DNA of 59,201 nt from Deinococcus frigens DSM 12807. GTDB lineage: Bacteria > Deinococcota > Deinococci > Deinococcales > Deinococcaceae. The stretch is from assembly GCF_000701425.1 (NCBI RefSeq), contig NZ_JNIW01000023.1, positions 1 to 59,201 of the forward strand, in the 5' to 3' direction. A program made the translations under genes and the position numbers. A model generated the notes under the pieces. It searched no databases. It was not told the DNA's origin and saw nothing but the letters and a program-made list of their open reading frames with translations. Positions within the stretch are counted from its first letter, which is position 1. Each line of letters begins with the position of its first letter. Positions 1-10,281 of the stretch are shown one piece after another.

Positions 1-287
1 GTATCATCGGGAAAGCCATGCTGCGGCGCACCCTCCCGCAGGAGGGTGCGAAGCTGCTCGAGTTGGCTGGAGGTCAGACGTGATGGACGTCCTGGAGCGA
101 CGGTGGCCTGCAGCGTGCCGATCTTTTTGAGCCGGGCGCTCCAAGTGGTGACGGTGAGGACAGACACGCCAAAATGTTCGGCAATCTCGCGGTGCGTCTG
201 GGTGCCGCGTTGAAGCCATTCGGCAGCGGCCAGTCGGCGTTCCTCAAGCTGGGCGCGGGAATACCGTGAAGGTTGCCATTCGGCCAT
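1..287 (-). CDS. IS630-type transposase, N-terminal part (runs off left edge)
   Basis: Only the first 95 residues are in the window; the reading frame is still open at position 1. They form a helix-turn-helix DNA-binding region of the kind that opens IS630-family transposases: 'THREIAEHFGVSVLTVTTW' at about residues 31-49, followed by a second basic helical segment ending 'LEQLRTLL'. The catalytic DDE domain would lie outside the window. I chose the ATG at 287 over the one at 292 because only this frame gives the HTH and because a TACTCT box lies 6 nt upstream. IS630 elements insert at TA dinucleotides (family knowledge). The element end probably falls near 300-325, close to the end of the neighbouring gene. 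HTH assignment is firm; family assignment is moderate. Confidence 0.75.
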   Translation of the reverse strand, partial: MAEWQPSRYSRAQLEERRLAAAEWLQRGTQTHREIAEHFGVSVLTVTTWSARLKKIGTLQATVAPGRPSRLTSSQLEQLRTLLREGAPQHGFPDD

Positions 288-293
288 GCCATT

Positions 294-299
294 AGAGTA
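294..299 (-). promoter_or_regulatory. -10 box for the transposase
   Basis: TACTCT on the minus strand ends 6 nt before the ATG at 287, with no Shine-Dalgarno sequence. This spacing predicts a leaderless or nearly leaderless transcript and supports the chosen start. No clear -35 element is visible. Confidence 0.4.
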
Positions 300-310
300 T
301 CAGGCTGTAT

Positions 311-1108
311 TTACGCCGTGATCAATAAGTCAAACATCTCCCCCATAACTATCCGCGATTGGTAAGCAATGTGTGGCTGTTTATTTCTCTCAAATAGAAA
401 ATGAGGTATTAAAGCAGTAGCTATGAAAACCATGCTAATCAACATAATAGCTAATACGATTGAGAAATTATCTGATGTAAAATATCCTAAAATACCACCT
501 AATCCTCCAAATCCAACCCCTATCCACATAAAAGTGTTATAAGCTTTTCGATACGGGGTATTTCTATCAAAAATATTCTCAGGCTCTTTTAGCGATTTTA
601 TTAGTTCATCTTCAGAAACTTCATTAACTACACGTAAATTTCTATATCTCTTGAGATAATCCAGTGGCATCTTTTCAAGCATAGAGAGGCTCGTGAACGG
701 CAAATATCCTCTCTTTCCTCTAAAATACAAATTATTGCTGCCATAGTAGCCATAAGATTCCACGCCAGATGGATGAGGGCTAATTGAGAATAGGTAGCCG
801 TCGCAATAGGCAAAAAACTTGATGGGATTATCTATTAGCATTTCTTTTGCGTTTCTACTGAAGGCTCCCTCGTATGTCCTGGGTCTTAACTCTATTGTAA
901 TTTTGCCATGATGTATGTTTCTTAAAAAAATTATTTTATCAACAGACTGTAAAATATTATGCTTCTTCAGCGAACGCTAGAGGATAAGCAATTTATACGA
1001 ATCTGCTTTTGAAATACTATTTCTTGTAGTTAGGTATTCTGCTTCTTCACGTTGCCTCTGAAACTTTCGCTCTTCTTCTTGTGCAACAATTGCTTGATCA
1101 ATTCCCAT
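311..1108 (-). pseudogene. AT-rich membrane-protein gene interrupted by one in-frame TAG
   Basis: From an ATG at 1108 with a strong Shine-Dalgarno (GGGAGGG, 6 nt spacing) one frame runs to a TAA at 311, broken only by a TAG at 979-977. The 45 codons between that TAG and the internal ATG at 841 are fully open, so the two open stretches look like one gene of about 264 residues. The start is charged and coiled-coil-like ('EEERKFQRQREEAEYL'); the C-terminal third has two hydrophobic segments ('YNTFMWIGVGFGGLGGILGY' and 'IVLAIMLISMVFIATALI'). I do not recognise the family. Base composition is far more AT-rich than the core genome, which suggests transfer. The far end lies beside the IS630 copy and may be clipped. 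Alternatives are a sequencing error at the TAG, amber read-through, or separate expression of the C-terminal part from 841. Confidence 0.6.
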
Positions 1109-1114
1109 CGAAAT

Positions 1115-1121
1115 CCCTCCC
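1115..1121 (-). promoter_or_regulatory. Shine-Dalgarno that fixes the start at 1108
   Basis: GGGAGGG on the minus strand lies 6 nt before the ATG at 1108. It is among the strongest ribosome sites in the left region and argues that translation starts here rather than at 1159 or at the internal ATG at 841. Confidence 0.6.
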
Positions 1122-1163
1122 AGCATCGCATGCGGCGGAAAACCGATGCTGGTCCACAAAGTA

Positions 1164-1192
1164 ATAATCGGAATATTCCAAAAAAATTACAA
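1164..1192 (-). promoter_or_regulatory. Sigma70-type promoter with adjacent palindrome
   Basis: On the minus strand TTGTAA (1187-1192) and GATTAT (1164-1169) are 17 bp apart. A perfect 10-bp palindrome, GGAATATTCC (1170-1179), abuts the -10 box and could be an operator. It would drive the interrupted membrane gene with a leader of about 50 nt. Confidence 0.4.
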
Positions 1193-1349
1193 ATCTATTG
1201 ATGCTGCGACAGTCAGCGATTGCAAAGCATCGAATGTGAACCCGAACGCCCATTCTCGATAATTGATCACGGGGTCAGAAGGCAAGGTACAAAATTCGTG
1301 TTACAGCTACAGCGCAGGCCAGCGCCCCCTACCTGATGTTGAACAGACC

Positions 1350-1379
1350 GCCCAGCTTAACGAGTTCGCGAAGCTGGGC
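1350..1379. repeat. Perfect 9-bp hairpin
   Basis: GCCCAGCTT and AAGCTGGGC pair perfectly across a 12-nt loop. Neither strand has a T run after it, so it is not a classic terminator. It lies 45 bp beyond the stop of the AbrB-type gene, where it could protect a 3' end or be a remnant of a mobile repeat. Confidence 0.45.
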
Positions 1380-1423
1380 AGTAATGTTCTGCGCATCACG
1401 GGTTCAAATCCAGTGCCGTCGCT

Positions 1424-1702
1424 CTATCCGTCGCCCAGCACCTCAGCGTCCCTGGCCTGCCTCGCCGCGTCGATCATTTCATTGACGGCCTGACCGTCCA
1501 CTTCCGCCAAGCCCGGTACATCCAGAACCAGCCGTCCATGACGCTCCACCAGTCGCGCGGCCCGCGCCACAGGACGCAGGTGCAGCCCGTCGCCATCCAC
1601 TTCCAGCGTGACCGCCTGACCCGCTTTCAGGCCCAGTTCGTCCCGCAACTTCTTGGGAATCAGGACGCGGCCAGATTTATCGAGGCGCGGTTGCTGGGTC
1701 AT
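1424..1702 (-). CDS. AbrB/MazE-fold DNA-binding protein
   Basis: The 92-residue product starts with a swapped-hairpin AbrB (SpoVT-AbrB) domain: 'LDKSGRVLIPKKLRDELGL' at about residues 7-25, then 'AGQAVTLEVDGDGLHLRPV'. Such proteins dimerise and bind DNA as transition-state regulators or as antitoxins that repress their own operon (family knowledge). Its ATG overlaps the stop of the upstream restriction-modification gene (ATGA, 1702-1699), so the two are probably co-transcribed and translationally coupled. No toxin gene follows; the next 300 nt hold none. It may therefore regulate the restriction enzyme rather than act as an antitoxin, which is inference. The C-terminal half is helical and unremarkable. 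Confidence 0.8.
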   Translation of the reverse strand: MTQQPRLDKSGRVLIPKKLRDELGLKAGQAVTLEVDGDGLHLRPVARAARLVERHGRLVLDVPGLAEVDGQAVNEMIDAARQARDAEVLGDG

Positions 1703-4700
1703 GCGGGCAGTTTATCAGCGTTCTCCGGTCCAGAATCCGGCTCAGAGCCTGTTGCCGTCGCCCCCGCATACGCCGAATCCAGTTCGCCACCCAGCTCCAG
1801 CAGCGCCGTTACTCGCCGCACGATGCCTTCCAGCCATTCGGCGTCGTCCAGCGTCAGCACGCGGCCCTTGCGGTATTCCACCCAGTTTTTCAGCACCGGA
1901 TAGCCGCCCAGCGTAAACGCCCAGACCCGTTCCGGCACCCCAGCCAGCTCCAGCGTGTCCGACAGCGCATAGGTTTCCCGCGCCGCGTCGTAACGGGGTT
2001 TGGGGCCAACCGTCAGTAGGTCTTGCGGGGCTTCCTCACCCGTTCCGGCGCGCACCAGACGGCCCACCGCCCCCGACACTTCAGGCCGCGCCTGCGGGTC
2101 CAGCAGTTCGGCCACGCGCCGCCCCAGTTCGGCGCTGTGTTCCAGCACCGCACGCGAGGCGGGCAGCGGCACACGCGGCCAGTCCTCGGCCAGATATTCG
2201 GCGTGTTCCTGGCGGTAGGCCGGGGCACTGAGGACCGCCAGCGTGTGGTAAAAGACCTGCCCCGCCAGTTCCCATGCCAGCGCATTGGGCTTGCCGTCCG
2301 GGCCGCGCACCACGCCGTAACGCGACAGCACCGGCACGGGCCTGGGCATCGGCTGGCACGCGGAATCCGCCTTTGGCACCGAGACTTTCAGCACGCCTGC
2401 CCGCGCCAGATCATCGTAAAAATCGGCGCTGTTGGGCAGGTATTGATATTCGGTGTCAGAGGCAAACTCTTTGAAGCGGAGGCGGAGTGGGATGGCAACC
2501 GCATCAGGATCAAACAAGTGCAAATCGGAAAGCGTGTGCCCAAAATATGGAGGGCTGTAACCGCGCCGCATAGTCTGAGTCGAATAGAGAAACGAATTCT
2601 CGTCATCGGTTTGCGCTTTGAAATTAAGATTTTTGCGCTGGATGAGCTTTGACTCTTCCTCATACCATATCCAGCGCATATCGAAAGGACGATATTGATA
2701 TGGAGTCGCCCTATCCTGAAAACCCTGCTTTATTAAACTCGCGCGAATGCCCATAGGATCGCCAAATTCGTTTGCAGGCGTCATCAGCCGCTTGTGCGTC
2801 TCCATCAAGTCGCTGTCAGATATGCCTTCATCATAATAGACAGAGAAATTTGAGAGCAACTCGCATTTAGAGAAATCTGTGACCGCCTCATCCTTACCTG
2901 TGTGGACACCAATGAATTGAACAGGAAATAAATCCTCAAAACTCGGCCAGTCCCAGTAGGCGTCTTCACCTTTCAAGGGTCTCAGGACGTAGCGGTGTTC
3001 GCGTCTGGGGGTGAAGGCGGAGGCGTAGGGCGTGGCGTCCTCGGTCAGGGCGGCCCGTTTACGTGCGCCGCTGCCATAAAATTCGCGGTAATGCACCTGA
3101 GCGGGTTCGCCGGATTCCGCCTCTGCCCCCTTCACAGCGGCTTTCTTAACAAACGTGCCGATGGCGACGCCTACGCGGATGCCGCCATTGGTGGCGGTGG
3201 TAAACACGCTGCCGTCTCCGGCGCGGTGGGCACGCTGGTTGCCGTGCAGGTCATCGATGTAAATCTGGTCAAAGCTGCCCAGCAGGTGCTGGCGCATCAC
3301 CGGATGGCTGATGCCCGTCAGATAACTGCGGTTGGTCACGAAACTGACGATGCCCTCCTGCCCGGTCCCGGCCACGCGCCACTCGGCCAGCCGCAGAAAG
3401 CGGATGTACAGATCGTCCAGAAGCTGCTTTTTCACGCCCCAGCTCTCGCGCAGACACTGCTTGTAGGGGGCGATCAGGGCCTGTTCCTCGGGGTTGTCGG
3501 GCATGTCGGCAAAGCGGGCGTAGGGCGGATTGCCCAGCATGACCATGATCTGCCGCCCCTGCTTGACCCCCTCGGTGCGGGTCAGCTCGTCGGCCAGCTC
3601 TGCAAACAGCGGTTCGGGCTTGTCGGTGCGCGGCGTCCAGCCGTTCAGGCTGTTGGTCAGCAGGACGTTAAAACGCTCGTCGTGGCCCGCTGCGTCCTGG
3701 CCCAGCGGCGCACCCCAGCCCGCCAGCATCAGCGCAAGCTGAAGGTGCGCGATGGCGAAGGGCGCGGGCAGCAGCTCGAAACCGTAGATGCGGGTCAGGA
3801 AGGCGTCCTTGAGGCGTGCGCCGATGCGGGCCGTGCCGCGCCGTTGCCATTCTTCGTGCATGAATTGCCCCAGCTCCAGCAGGTAGCCGCCCGTGCCGGT
3901 GGCGGGGTCCAGAATGGTCACGCGCGGGTCCAGCAGGCCGTCCGCGATGCCAAGCTGGGTTTGCAGCAGCCCGTGAACGTGGCGAATCTGGTACTGGATG
4001 ATCTCGCGCGGGGTGTACCACACGCCCAGTTGTTCGCGCAGGCCGGGATCGAAGGCGTCCAGAAACGGCTCGTAAAAGTACGTGACCGCCTCGCCGTTCT
4101 CGAAACTGGCCAGAAACGGTTCGGCGGCCACCCGCCGCAGGATGTCCACCGCCCGCTCGACGGGTTCTTTCAGGTCAAGTCTGGCCAGTTTGCGGCTGGT
4201 GTTAACCTCATCGAGCAGCAGCGTGATCACCGGAATGTGCAGATAGTCGGCGATGTTCTCGCGCGTGACCGCCTCGCCCTTGCCCGCGCGGGCGGCCATC
4301 ACCCAGCCGCTGAACAGCCCGTAAAACAGCGCCTGCACCAAGCTGGAGCGGAAGAAGTGACTCAGCTCGGCCTGCTTCTCGGCCCACTTTTCCTCGTCGC
4401 GCCGCCCCTGCTCGGCGCTGCGCTTGCGGGCGTCCGGTCTGGGGAGGGTGAAACTGGTGCCCAGCGCGTCCTCCATCGCTTTGCGGAGGGGAGCCAGGGC
4501 GTCCTCGTCCTGCTGTTCCAGTTTTGCCAGGGCCTGCCGGGCGTAAAAGGCCAGCAGTCCGGCGATTTTCTGCGGGCGCGTCAGGCTGCTGCGGGCGCTG
4601 GCCCACACGTTCAGCAGCCCGCTCAGGTTCTCCAGATGCGCGTCGGCCAGCGCGGCGGGTTTGGCCGTACCGGTCAGCTCCGCGTACGGAATGGTGTAGC

Positions 4701-5079
4701 GTCCCAGTTCCGTTTCGCCGTCCAGCACCACGAATTCATGAAAGTTGGTCAGCAGCGTGGGGGCCTGTTTGGCGTAGCCGCGCGCCTGTTCCCAGCCGTG
4801 GGCGTTCTTGCTCAGCGGCACGTCCAGCGCCTCCGCCTCGCCAATCACCAGATTCTCCGCACCGTCCGGCTCGCGCAGGGCGAAGTCGGGCAGCCCCTGC
4901 TCATCCTTGCTGGGGTGCGTGATGACCTGATACTCGGGTAGCAATCCCTCGAACAGCGGCTTCAGCAGCGGCAGATAGGTATTTTCCGGCGTCCCCTTGC
5001 CGTGCGCCTTGCGGACGCCTTTGACATATTCCGTGAACGCGGCTCGGGCCTGAACGACTCTGGACTGGGCGGGGGTCAT
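1699..5079 (-). CDS. Single-chain restriction-modification enzyme (Type IIG / ISP-like N6-adenine methylase)
   Basis: The 1126-residue protein fuses DNA cleavage, methylation and target recognition. A PD-(D/E)xK-like motif sits at the N-terminus: P64-D65 followed by 'IGEAEALD' with E81 and E83, so the usual lysine position is not obvious. A helical linker follows. The methylase core has motif I at 391-396 (DPATGTG) and motif IV NPPY at 517-520, giving N6-adenine specificity. The C-terminal part, with 'YQYRPFDMRWIWYEEESKL', resembles the specificity domain of ISP enzymes. No SF2 helicase is present, unlike true Type ISP proteins, so it should act without ATP-driven translocation. The specificity segment (about 2521-2940) is only 45% GC by hand count. 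The gene is coupled to the downstream AbrB-type gene. The target sequence cannot be read from sequence. Confidence 0.85.
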   Translation of the reverse strand: MTPAQSRVVQARAAFTEYVKGVRKAHGKGTPENTYLPLLKPLFEGLLPEYQVITHPSKDEQGLPDFALREPDGAENLVIGEAEALDVPLSKNAHGWEQARGYAKQAPTLLTNFHEFVVLDGETELGRYTIPYAELTGTAKPAALADAHLENLSGLLNVWASARSSLTRPQKIAGLLAFYARQALAKLEQQDEDALAPLRKAMEDALGTSFTLPRPDARKRSAEQGRRDEEKWAEKQAELSHFFRSSLVQALFYGLFSGWVMAARAGKGEAVTRENIADYLHIPVITLLLDEVNTSRKLARLDLKEPVERAVDILRRVAAEPFLASFENGEAVTYFYEPFLDAFDPGLREQLGVWYTPREIIQYQIRHVHGLLQTQLGIADGLLDPRVTILDPATGTGGYLLELGQFMHEEWQRRGTARIGARLKDAFLTRIYGFELLPAPFAIAHLQLALMLAGWGAPLGQDAAGHDERFNVLLTNSLNGWTPRTDKPEPLFAELADELTRTEGVKQGRQIMVMLGNPPYARFADMPDNPEEQALIAPYKQCLRESWGVKKQLLDDLYIRFLRLAEWRVAGTGQEGIVSFVTNRSYLTGISHPVMRQHLLGSFDQIYIDDLHGNQRAHRAGDGSVFTTATNGGIRVGVAIGTFVKKAAVKGAEAESGEPAQVHYREFYGSGARKRAALTEDATPYASAFTPRREHRYVLRPLKGEDAYWDWPSFEDLFPVQFIGVHTGKDEAVTDFSKCELLSNFSVYYDEGISDSDLMETHKRLMTPANEFGDPMGIRASLIKQGFQDRATPYQYRPFDMRWIWYEEESKLIQRKNLNFKAQTDDENSFLYSTQTMRRGYSPPYFGHTLSDLHLFDPDAVAIPLRLRFKEFASDTEYQYLPNSADFYDDLARAGVLKVSVPKADSACQPMPRPVPVLSRYGVVRGPDGKPNALAWELAGQVFYHTLAVLSAPAYRQEHAEYLAEDWPRVPLPASRAVLEHSAELGRRVAELLDPQARPEVSGAVGRLVRAGTGEEAPQDLLTVGPKPRYDAARETYALSDTLELAGVPERVWAFTLGGYPVLKNWVEYRKGRVLTLDDAEWLEGIVRRVTALLELGGELDSAYAGATATGSEPDSGPENADKLPA

Positions 5080-5087
5080 TATTACGC

Positions 5088-5093
5088 AGAATA
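5088..5093 (-). promoter_or_regulatory. -10 box for the restriction-modification gene
   Basis: TATTCT on the minus strand ends 8 nt before the ATG at 5079. No Shine-Dalgarno is seen, so the transcript is probably leaderless. Confidence 0.35.
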
Positions 5094-5189
5094 GGGTCTG
5101 GACTGCACAGGCGGCGCTGCGTTTTCGGAGATCATCTGGCCCGATGATCGACCCAGAGACAAATCACCAGAGATGAAGCAGCCCCGCCC

Positions 5190-6485
<1,296 letters not shown>

Positions 6486-6496
6486 AGGAACCTCGG

Positions 6497-6967
6497 TCAG
6501 AGAGTACGGGGGCGGGTCAGCCACAGGTGGCCGGTCAGGGTCAGGCCCCACAGCAAGAACAGAGGGTCCCACAGCGCCGCGTGGCCCAGCATGCCCCGGC
6601 GGTCGATCTCGCCGCCGCCCAGAACGCCGGACAGGACCAGCCAGGCCACGCCCGTGTTGACGCCGCCGTAAAGGATGAGCAGGGGGCCGCCGATCCAGCT
6701 CAGGGTGCGCCACAGCCGGGGCCAGGGCAAGCGCCTACCCGCGTTCAGCAAGGGCACAACGGCTGCCGCCACCTTGAGCAGCGCGATCAGCAGCAGCCCC
6801 CAGAAGGCGGCCAGCGGACTGGTCCGGGCCAGGGTGACGGCCCACTGCCCCACGGTGTCCAGCAGCCAGGAGCCGCCCAGCGCCCAGTACAGGCTGAAGC
6901 CCGCGTGGATCAGGCCGAGGCCACAGGCGACCTGAACCAGCCTCCAAGACGAGAAGGTTTGCTGCAT
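6497..6967 (-). CDS. DUF3995-like integral membrane protein
   Basis: About 156 residues with four hydrophobic segments: 'VQVACGLGLIHAGFSLYWAL', 'FWGLLLIALLKVAAAVVPLL', 'WIGGPLLILYGGVNTGVAWL' and 'LWDPLFLLWGLTLTGHLWL'. The 'GLxHxxFSxYWALGGSWLL' pattern is typical of DUF3995, a family of unknown function. ATG 6967 is preferred because GAGGAGA lies about 6 nt upstream; a TTG five codons earlier overlaps that ribosome site. It sits inside the pyr operon, 24 nt after the lipoprotein gene and 11 nt before pyrC, so it should be expressed with pyrimidine synthesis. No link between DUF3995 and pyrimidines is known to me. Confidence 0.75.
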   Translation of the reverse strand: MQQTFSSWRLVQVACGLGLIHAGFSLYWALGGSWLLDTVGQWAVTLARTSPLAAFWGLLLIALLKVAAAVVPLLNAGRRLPWPRLWRTLSWIGGPLLILYGGVNTGVAWLVLSGVLGGGEIDRRGMLGHAALWDPLFLLWGLTLTGHLWLTRPRTL

Positions 6968-6991
6968 TGCTGCTCTCCTCAATCCATGACC

Positions 6992-7369
6992 CTAATTCAG
7001 CAGCCGCAGGGCTTCGGCCCCGGCCTGACGAATGCCGTCCAGATCGGCAATCCACACCAGGCCGCCCGCGAACCGGGCCTCGATGCGGTAGTCGGCGCTG
7101 GACCTGATGGACAGGCGGCACGCCTCGACGGCCAGATGCGGGGGCGGCCTGGTGTCCTCGAAGCGCGGGCTGTCGCAGTCGGCGGCGGCTGTGGTTTCGC
7201 GGTCCTTGAGATACGCGACCGTCAGGGCCGCCCGCAAGTCGGCAAGATAGGCGTGGGCCTCGGTCCATTGCGGGGGCTGGGCGGTCTGAGGCTGTAAAAC
7301 TCCGCTCTGGGTCTGGACGGGTTGGCAGCCGCACAGGAAGGCGGCGGCCAGAAGGAAGGCGAATTTCAT
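6992..7369 (-). CDS. Small lipoprotein of unknown function
   Basis: The 125-residue product begins with a type II signal peptide, 'MKFAFLLAAAFLCGC', with lipobox L-C-G-C and lipidated Cys15. The mature part is helical, with a YLKDRE segment and one further cysteine pair candidate ('AADCDSPRF', 'VEACRLSIR') that could form a disulfide outside the membrane. I do not recognise the family. Its ATG lies 1 nt after the pyrB stop, so it is translated from the pyr mRNA. With the next membrane protein it forms a two-gene insert between pyrB and pyrC. Confidence 0.65.
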   Translation of the reverse strand: MKFAFLLAAAFLCGCQPVQTQSGVLQPQTAQPPQWTEAHAYLADLRAALTVAYLKDRETTAAADCDSPRFEDTRPPPHLAVEACRLSIRSSADYRIEARFAGGLVWIADLDGIRQAGAEALRLLN

Positions 7370-7370
7370 C

Positions 7371-8952
<1,582 letters not shown>

Positions 8953-8988
8953 AACGGGACTCCTTCTCCTGCCTCACGGGGCGGGCGC

Positions 8989-9002
8989 AGCCTCACAGGA
9001 CT
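8989..9002 (-). promoter_or_regulatory. PyrR-binding RNA loop
   Basis: The minus strand reads AGTCCTGTGAGGCT, a full match to the PyrR-binding consensus ARUCCNGNGAGGYU (known from Bacillus pyr leaders). It is flanked by GGC and GCC arms that can close a stem-loop. It lies 37 nt before the leader-peptide start and 56 nt before the terminator stem. Confidence 0.88.
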
Positions 9003-9048
9003 GCCGAGAGAGGGGGCAAAGCCAGAGACGTTTTCTCTGCTGCCCAGG

Positions 9049-9078
9049 AGTGTAGCAGGTCATGACGAATGTGCTGAA
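9049..9078 (-). promoter_or_regulatory. Likely pyr operon promoter
   Basis: On the minus strand TTCAGC (9073-9078) and TACACT (9049-9054) are 18 bp apart, 47 nt before the PyrR-binding loop. The -10 is a good match; the -35 is weak. Confidence 0.4.
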
Positions 9079-9195
9079 AGCAGATCTGGGACGCGCCCGA
9101 TCTTGAGCTGCCGGGCGAAGATCGGCGGCAGCCTCACGCCAGGACAGAGGGCTGGGAAAGCCCACGGCCCAGCCTGTCTTGATTCCCACGCCCAC

Positions 9196-10161
9196 CTATT
9201 CCCCGTTCCGGACCGCTTCCAACAGTTCCTCGGCCAGATTCAGGGCGGCGGGGCCGAGGGGGGCGCGGGTCACGCCCAGCAGCGTGCCCAGCTTCTCGCG
9301 GCGGGCGCTGGACAGGCTGGACCAGCGGGCCAGATCGGCCCGCCACACGAGAGCGGTCTCGTCGCGCAGGTAGCGCAGCGCCCCGTCGTAATAGCCCGCC
9401 GCGTAGGCGGTGCGGGCGCGGCGCTCCTGGGCCAGCAGCCCCAGCCCGCGCGTGGCCAGCAGCGCCCGCCGGGCCTCCTCCTGGCCGCCAAAGGCGTAGA
9501 GCTGTTCCAGCCGGTAAATGGCCTTGGGAAAGCGCAGGCCCGCCGCCGCCCGCCACGCGTGGGGCAGCCGGATCTCGAATTCGGGCCAGGCATGCAGGCG
9601 CGTCAGCAGCGCCGGGTACAACAGGTTCAGGGCCAGGTTGCGGGCGTCGGCCAGGGCCAGCAGTTGCTCCTGCACGCCGTGGCCCGGCCCGGTGTGGGCG
9701 GCGCGGGCGGCGCTGAGGCCCTGGGCGGCCAGATTCAGCAGCTCGGCGCGGTAGACGGCGCGCTGAGACGCGCTCAGGTTCCACAGCGTTCGCTGGATGC
9801 GCCCGTAATGGCCGGTGGGATCGTACAGCACCCGGCTGGTGGCCAGCAGCGCCAGTGGGGCCTCGGCGCGGGCGGTGTCCCAGTCGCGCCACGCTTCCAG
9901 CTTCGCAAAGGGAAAACGCTCCACGCTCACGCCCGCGCGCGTCTCGGTCTGCGGCGAGAGCAGATCGCGCTCGAAGGTCACGAAAGTGGGGTGGCTGCCC
10001 GCCCAGGCCAGCTCGGTGCCGTGGCTGCCCGCCTGCGCCACCGCCCGCACCTTGCGGTCCGCTACCAGCCGTTCGCCCACCCGCTCGGGCGACTGGCGCT
10101 CCGGCGGGTGCCGGTCAGTGTTTCTGGCTGGTGTCTTTCCAGATGAGGCAGATGACGGCAC
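9196..10161 (-). CDS. Nucleotidyltransferase-like protein, unknown function
   Basis: The 321-residue product has an N-terminal region reminiscent of minimal nucleotidyltransferases: '[14 protein letters not shown]' where such enzymes have a GSxxxGxxxxxSDxD loop, then 'FVTFERDLL', '[12 protein letters not shown]' and '[17 protein letters not shown]'. The paired catalytic aspartates are not evident, so it may be inactive or only a distant relative. The C-terminal two thirds are helical, with '[17 protein letters not shown]' and '[20 protein letters not shown]'. The GTG start at 10161 follows AGGAGGAG. It stands alone between the pyr operon and a divergently controlled gene. The fold assignment is inference from pattern only. 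Confidence 0.5.
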   Translation of the reverse strand: MPSSASSGKTPARNTDRHPPERQSPERVGERLVADRKVRAVAQAGSHGTELAWAGSHPTFVTFERDLLSPQTETRAGVSVERFPFAKLEAWRDWDTARAEAPLALLATSRVLYDPTGHYGRIQRTLWNLSASQRAVYRAELLNLAAQGLSAARAAHTGPGHGVQEQLLALADARNLALNLLYPALLTRLHAWPEFEIRLPHAWRAAAGLRFPKAIYRLEQLYAFGGQEEARRALLATRGLGLLAQERRARTAYAAGYYDGALRYLRDETALVWRADLARWSSLSSARREKLGTLLGVTRAPLGPAALNLAEELLEAVRNGE

Positions 10162-10261
10162 GGCTTTTTTACTCCTCCTGGTGCCAGCCGGGCGGGCCAG
10201 CGCGGAAATCTAGTGTGTAGGGGGGGCACCGATGGCTGAACGCAGACGGCTCCTGGCGTTC

Positions 10262-10281
10262 AGACGTTTAGACGTTTAGAC
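10262..10281. repeat. 8-bp tandem repeat across the PSD-like stop codon
   Basis: AGACGTTT occurs two and a half times in a row. The TAA stop of the PSD-like gene (10268-10270) lies inside it. Confidence 0.5.

Larger units (their letters stand above)
1109..1423. other. AT-rich intergenic stretch with promoter and hairpin
   Basis: No credible gene is seen in these 315 bases. They hold a likely promoter for the interrupted membrane gene (1164-1192), a 7-bp inverted repeat around 1120-1150, a perfect 9-bp hairpin (1350-1379) and a tRNA T-arm-like string at 1398-1412. The left half is AT-rich and the right half approaches core composition, so a boundary between imported and core DNA may lie here. 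Confidence 0.5.

Noticed and set aside
1398..1414. tRNA gene or remnant from the T-arm-like string
   Set aside because: The T-stem has a G-A mismatch and there is no D-arm, anticodon arm or matching 5' acceptor strand upstream, so it is not annotated as a tRNA.
2995..4941. Long plus-strand open frame (648 codons) opposite the restriction enzyme
   Set aside because: It is a high-GC shadow frame: low-complexity Gly/Ala/Val/Gln-rich translation with no domain, fully inside a gene with clear methylase motifs.
5100..5189. Terminator after pyrC
   Set aside because: ATCATC/GATGAT gives only a 6-bp stem without a T run on the minus strand, so no terminator is annotated.
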